From the NCBI GenBank assembly GCA_905200565.1, contig CAJKKX010000067.1, forward strand, positions 1 through 9,016: DNA of 9,016 nucleotides, in the 5' to 3' direction. Position numbers and translations under genes: made by a program. The notes beneath the pieces were generated by a model. That model was not told the origin of the DNA and did not search any database. It worked only from the letters and a program-made list of their open reading frames with translations. Shown here in pieces: positions 5,832 through 9,016 of the stretch (position 1 is its first letter; every line of letters starts with the position of its first letter). Source of the stretch: an uncultured Lachnospiraceae bacterium (lineage in GTDB: Bacteria > Bacillota_A > Clostridia > Lachnospirales > Lachnospiraceae).

Positions 5832-6823
5832 AAGGATTTCGTCAGATTATCGGGCATAAGGATGTGATCGGGCATCTGCAGAATGCGATTGCGACAAATA
5901 AGGTATCTCATGCCTATATTTTAAACGGGGAAAAGGGTTCCGGAAAAAAGACGATCGCACGCGTGTTTGCAAAAGCGCTGAACTGTGAGAGTGATGAAGA
6001 AAAACCATGTGATACATGTCACTCATGCCGCCAGGCGAACAGCGGAAATCACCCGGATATCATGGAGGTCACACATGAAAAACCGAACAGCATCAGTGTG
6101 GATGATATCCGTGAGCAGATCGTGGAAGATGTGCAGGTCCGCCCGTACAGCAGCCCATATAAGGTATATATTGTGAGCGATGCGGAAAAGATGACGATGC
6201 AGGCGCAGAATGCACTCTTAAAAACGATTGAGGAGCCGCCCTCTTATGTGGTGGTGCTGCTTCTTACCACAAATGCAGCGTCGCTCCTGCCGACGATTTT
6301 GTCGCGCTGCGTGATGCTGAATACCAAGCCGGTACCGGATTCTCAGGTACGCACATATCTTATGGAACATGTGAAGGTTCCGGATTATCAGGCGGATATT
6401 TGTGTTGCATTTGCGCAGGGAAATATTGGAAAAGCCGTGCAGCTTGCGACGTCGGAAAATTTTAATGAGATTAAGGGAGCGGCTATCCATCTGCTGACAC
6501 ATCTGAAGGACATGGATATCGGGGAGATCTCGGCGGCGGTGAAGGCGGTATCTGAGTTTAAGGTGGATGTCCGCGATTATCTGGATATCCTTGCGGTCTG
6601 GTACCGTGACGTGCTGTATTTTAAGGCGACAAACGATGCGAATGGTATTATTTTCCGCGAAAATCTGCGCGCTATCCAGGAACAGACGCGGTGCATCTCT
6701 TATGAGGGGATCGAGCGGATCCTGGAGGGCATTCAGAAAGCCAGGACACGTTTGACGGCAAATGTAAATTTTGAATTGACGATGGAACTGTTGTTCCTTT
6801 TGATAAAAGAGAATGGAGAATAG
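5828..6823 (+). CDS. holB: DNA polymerase III clamp-loader subunit delta prime, HolB
   Basis: This 331-aa AAA+ protein is part of the complex that loads the beta sliding clamp on DNA. Visible features are Walker A GEKGSGKKT (residues 34-42), a four-cysteine zinc module (Cys53, Cys61, Cys64, Cys67), a Walker B-like region VYIVSDAEKM, the conserved QNALLKTIEEPP (127-138), and the SRC arginine-finger motif (159-161). The C-terminal half is helical, as expected for the collar domain. Its length excludes full DnaX tau, which has a long C-terminal extension. The start at 5828 is chosen because it forms an ATGA overlap with the preceding stop and has AAGGGAG (5815-5821) upstream; the frame is open to 5771 but that ATG lies deep in the previous gene. 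Unlike E. coli delta prime, whose P-loop is degenerate, this Walker A looks intact, so ATP binding is possible. Confidence 0.95.
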   Translation: MKGFRQIIGHKDVIGHLQNAIATNKVSHAYILNGEKGSGKKTIARVFAKALNCESDEEKPCDTCHSCRQANSGNHPDIMEVTHEKPNSISVDDIREQIVEDVQVRPYSSPYKVYIVSDAEKMTMQAQNALLKTIEEPPSYVVVLLLTTNAASLLPTILSRCVMLNTKPVPDSQVRTYLMEHVKVPDYQADICVAFAQGNIGKAVQLATSENFNEIKGAAIHLLTHLKDMDIGEISAAVKAVSEFKVDVRDYLDILAVWYRDVLYFKATNDANGIIFRENLRAIQEQTRCISYEGIERILEGIQKARTRLTANVNFELTMELLFLLIKENGE

Positions 6824-6824
6824 C

Positions 6825-7784
6825 ATGACAAAGATAGTTGGAGTCAGATTTCGCACCGCCGGAAAAATTTATTATTTTGATCCGAAGAATATGATGATAA
6901 AACGCGGCGAGCATGTGATCGTTGAGACTGCGCGCGGAATTGAGTACGGGCGGGTGGTCACCGGAACGCGCGATGTGCCGGAGAATACCGTGGTCCAGCC
7001 GCTCAAGCCGGTTCTGCGCATCTCTACGGCGGAGGACGACGAGCGGGTGCGCAGAAATCACATAAAAGAAAAGGAAGCATATAAAATATGTCAGGAAAAA
7101 ATCCGCAAGCATAAGCTGGAAATGAAACTGATTGATGCGGAATACACTTTTGATAACAATAAAGTGTTATTCTACTTTACAGCGGACGGACGTATTGATT
7201 TCCGTGAGCTGGTGAAGGATCTGGCGTCTGTTTTTAAGACGAGAATTGAACTTCGCCAGATTGGCGTGCGCGATGAGACGAAAATTCTGGGCGGCGTCGG
7301 CTCCTGCGGGCGGCCGCTCTGCTGTCATTCGTATCTGTCGGAGTTTGCGCCGGTCTCTATCAAGATGGCAAAGGAGCAGAACCTTTCTTTAAATCCGACA
7401 AAAATTTCGGGCGTCTGCGGCAGACTGATGTGCTGTCTGAAAAATGAAGAAGAGACGTATGAATATCTGAACAGCCGCCTGCCGAACAACGGCGATTATG
7501 TGACGACTGTGGACGGACTGAAGGGCGAGGTGCAGAGCGTTAATGTGCTGCGCCAGACAGTGAAGGTACTGGTAGATGCGGACGATGAAAAGGAACTGCG
7601 CGAATATCCGGTACAGGAGCTGAAATTTAAGCCGCGCAGAAAGAAGGAACGCAGGAAAGATAACCGACAGGACAAGGATCGGGAGAAAGATAATCGGCAG
7701 GAAAAAGATTGGGAGCTTGCCGAGCTGGAAGCGATGGAAAAGAAGGAAAAAAGGGAAGGAAAATCCAGGCTAAATGAAGATTGA
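6825..7784 (+). CDS. ricT: PSP1 domain regulatory protein RicT (YaaT family)
   Basis: This 319-aa cytoplasmic protein belongs to the family of B. subtilis YaaT/RicT. With RicA and RicF, that protein forms an iron-sulfur complex affecting RNase Y-dependent mRNA processing, sporulation and competence. The N-terminus VGVRFRTAGKIYYFDP and ETARGIEYGRVV are diagnostic. Two cysteine clusters carry the cluster ligands: CGRPLCC (Cys161, 166, 167) and CGRLMCC (Cys198, 203, 204). A GDYVTTVDGLKGEV beta segment follows. The start at 6825 is preferred over 6813 because GGAG (6815-6818) is ideally placed; the longer form would add only four residues. The start lies 1 nt after the holB stop. The protein ends in a roughly 50-residue charged tail containing a 10-residue duplication, which is longer than I expect for the family (B. 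subtilis RicT about 275 aa). Confidence 0.92.
   Translation: MTKIVGVRFRTAGKIYYFDPKNMMIKRGEHVIVETARGIEYGRVVTGTRDVPENTVVQPLKPVLRISTAEDDERVRRNHIKEKEAYKICQEKIRKHKLEMKLIDAEYTFDNNKVLFYFTADGRIDFRELVKDLASVFKTRIELRQIGVRDETKILGGVGSCGRPLCCHSYLSEFAPVSIKMAKEQNLSLNPTKISGVCGRLMCCLKNEEETYEYLNSRLPNNGDYVTTVDGLKGEVQSVNVLRQTVKVLVDADDEKELREYPVQELKFKPRRKKERRKDNRQDKDREKDNRQEKDWELAELEAMEKKEKREGKSRLNED
7656..7715 (+). repeat. 30-bp in-frame duplication in the ricT 3' end
   Basis: Two adjacent 30-bp units (7656-7685 and 7686-7715) encode KDNRQDKDRE and KDNRQEKDWE. They differ at a few positions, mostly synonymous or conservative. The surrounding tail is rich in Lys, Arg, Glu and Asp and probably disordered or a single charged helix. 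Confidence 0.85.
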
Positions 7785-8511
7785 GCTTTATGAGGGCGAG
7801 AGGATAGACGATCTGCAGCGCAATGGCTACCGCATTATCCAGAGCAGAGACGGGTTTTGCTTTGGGATGGATGCGGTACTTCTCTCTGGTTTTGCCAGGG
7901 TGCGGGAGCGCGAGCATGTTCTGGATCTCGGCACTGGTACGGGAATCATCCCGATCCTGCTTGAGGCGAAGACGCCTGGGGAGCATTTTACCGGGCTGGA
8001 GATTCAGAAAAAAAGTGCGGATATGGCGCGGCGGAGCGTGGAGCTGAACGAATTGTCGGACAGGATTTCCATAGTAGAAGGAGATATTAAAGAGGCTGTG
8101 TCCATGTTTGGAAGAGCCTCTTTTGATGTGGTGACATCCAATCCCCCGTACATGACAGGGAACCATGGACTTGTAAATCCGGAGCTGCCGAAAGCGATCG
8201 CGCGTCATGAAGTTCTCTGCACGCTGGAGGATGTGATCGGACAGGCGTCCGGACTTTTGCGTGAGAACGGCAGGTTCTATATGGTGCATCGTCCGTTCCG
8301 GCTGGCGGAGATCATGACGATGATGGTGAAATATCATCTGGAGCCAAAACGGATGAAGCTGGTTTACCCCTATATTGATAAGGAACCGAACATGGTCCTG
8401 ATCGAGGGGCTGAAGGGCGGAAAAAGCCGCATTACGGTGGAAAAACCGCTGATCGTATATAAAGAACCGGGTGTGTATACCGACGAGATTTATGATGTGT
8501 ATGGGTATTGA
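7774..8511 (+). CDS. trmN6: tRNA1(Val) (adenine37-N6)-methyltransferase TrmN6 (YabB/YfiC family)
   Basis: This 245-aa class I SAM-dependent methyltransferase is likely to N6-methylate adenine 37 of a tRNA. The N-terminus carries RDGFCFGMDAVLLSGF, typical of this family. SAM-binding motif I is VLDLGTGTGIIPILL (about residues 49-63), with the acidic motif II residue in GLEIQ (Glu76) and a motif III Asp at GDI (104). The catalytic NPPY is at 123-126, the hallmark of amino-group methyltransferases acting on adenine, cytosine or glutamine. The start at 7774 overlaps the ricT end by 11 nt; GGAAGGA (7754-7760) is a somewhat distant ribosome binding site, so translation may be coupled to ricT. Synteny with holB, ricT and rsmI matches the B. 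subtilis yabB neighbourhood. The exact tRNA target cannot be told from sequence alone. Confidence 0.9.
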   Translation: MKIELYEGERIDDLQRNGYRIIQSRDGFCFGMDAVLLSGFARVREREHVLDLGTGTGIIPILLEAKTPGEHFTGLEIQKKSADMARRSVELNELSDRISIVEGDIKEAVSMFGRASFDVVTSNPPYMTGNHGLVNPELPKAIARHEVLCTLEDVIGQASGLLRENGRFYMVHRPFRLAEIMTMMVKYHLEPKRMKLVYPYIDKEPNMVLIEGLKGGKSRITVEKPLIVYKEPGVYTDEIYDVYGY

Positions 8512-8516
8512 GGAGG
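8511..8516 (+). promoter_or_regulatory. Ribosome binding site of rsmI overlapping the trmN6 stop
   Basis: A perfect AGGAGG starts on the last base of the trmN6 TGA and lies 5 nt before the ATG at 8522. This fixes the rsmI start: another ATG at 8517 is too close to the site and in the wrong frame. Confidence 0.85.
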
Positions 8517-8521
8517 ATGAC

Positions 8522-9016
8522 ATGGCGGGGAAATTATATTTGTGTGCGACGCCGATAGGGAATCTGGAGGATATGACGCTGCGCGTGCTGCATACCCTGC
8601 AGGAGGTGGATCTGATCGCGGCGGAAGACACACGCAACAGCATTAAGCTGCTGAACCATTTTGAGATTAAGACACCGATGACGAGCTATCATGAATACAA
8701 TAAAATTGAGAAGGCGAAGGATCTGATCCGTCAGATGCAGGAGGGAAAGAATGTCGCCCTGATTACGGATGCGGGGACACCGGGCATTTCCGACCCCGGT
8801 TTCCTGCTCGTGCGTACCTGCATCGCGCACGGCGTGGAGGTGGAGACGCTTCCCGGAGCTACGGCTTTTGTTCCCGCACTGATACAGAGCGGGTTCCCGG
8901 CAGACCGTTTCTGTTTCGAAGGATTCCTTCCGCAGAAGAAGGGGCGAAACAAACGATTGGAACAACTGAAAGAGGAGACGCGTACCATAATATTCTACGA
9001 ATCGCCCTACCGGGTA
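8522..9016 (+). CDS. rsmI: 16S rRNA (cytidine1402-2'-O)-methyltransferase RsmI, N-terminal fragment
   Basis: The first 165 codons are present and the frame runs off the right edge, so roughly the last 110-120 residues are missing. RsmI uses SAM to methylate the ribose of C1402 in the ribosomal decoding centre. The tetrapyrrole-methylase-type fold is marked by LYLCATPIGNLEDMTLR (residues 5-21), AAEDTR (33-38), ITDAGTPGISDPG (81-93), LPGATAFVPAL (110-120) and FEGFLPQKKGR (132-142), all standard for the family. The start is set by the perfect AGGAGG 5 nt upstream. It follows trmN6 with a 10-nt gap and is likely cotranscribed from the promoter near 5157. In B. subtilis the equivalent gene is yabC, in the same order. 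Confidence 0.96.
   Translation, partial: MAGKLYLCATPIGNLEDMTLRVLHTLQEVDLIAAEDTRNSIKLLNHFEIKTPMTSYHEYNKIEKAKDLIRQMQEGKNVALITDAGTPGISDPGFLLVRTCIAHGVEVETLPGATAFVPALIQSGFPADRFCFEGFLPQKKGRNKRLEQLKEETRTIIFYESPYRV

Noticed and set aside
6813..6824. Alternative ricT start at 6813
   Set aside because: It would add only Met-Glu-Asn-Ser and has a weaker ribosome binding site than the ATG at 6825, which is also nearer to the usual family N-terminus.
7627..8643. A 338-codon minus-strand open frame opposite ricT, trmN6 and rsmI
   Set aside because: It crosses three strongly supported genes, and the composition is low-complexity basic with no domain.

Overview
The window looks like a chromosomal segment of a low-to-mid-GC Gram-positive anaerobe of the class Clostridia, most likely a Lachnospiraceae member. 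The basis is strong AGGAGG-type ribosome binding sites, ATGA stop/start overlaps, the style of the PotD and RicT proteins, and a holB-ricT-trmN6-rsmI order that echoes the Bacillus subtilis holB-yaaT-yabB-yabC locus. All genes read on the + strand. No rRNA, tRNA, insertion sequence, phage gene or CRISPR array was seen. Family calls come from reading motifs by eye, without a database search.

Region 1 (1-5106) is a polyamine transport operon: the C-terminal end of potA (ATPase), potB and potC (permeases), and potD (binding protein), followed by a saccharopine dehydrogenase-family gene resembling carboxynorspermidine dehydrogenase. The potB/potC junction is an ATGA overlap, so translation is probably coupled. 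PotD is unusually long (569 aa against about 350 in E. coli). It carries an 11-residue repeat linker behind the signal peptide and an extra C-terminal membrane segment with a KRRRR tail. Between potD and the dehydrogenase gene lies a 15-bp minisatellite. It begins on the potD stop codon and can be read as a 66-aa ORF that overlaps both neighbours by exactly ATGA.

Region 2 (5107-5222) is a short intergenic stretch with a plausible sigma-A promoter (TTGACA, 18 nt, TATGAT). No convincing terminator is visible.

Region 3 (5223-9016) is a tightly packed housekeeping operon. It holds a divergent guanylate-kinase-fold protein (where B. subtilis has tmk), holB (clamp-loader delta prime), ricT (PSP1/YaaT family), trmN6 (tRNA adenine methyltransferase) and the first 165 codons of rsmI (16S rRNA C1402 ribose methyltransferase), cut by the window edge.

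Most of the window is ordinary core genome. The parts that deserve attention are the repeat-built junction between potD and the dehydrogenase gene, the PotD architecture, the dehydrogenase placed in a polyamine uptake operon, and the divergent GMP-kinase-like gene. No clearly new multi-gene system was recognised.
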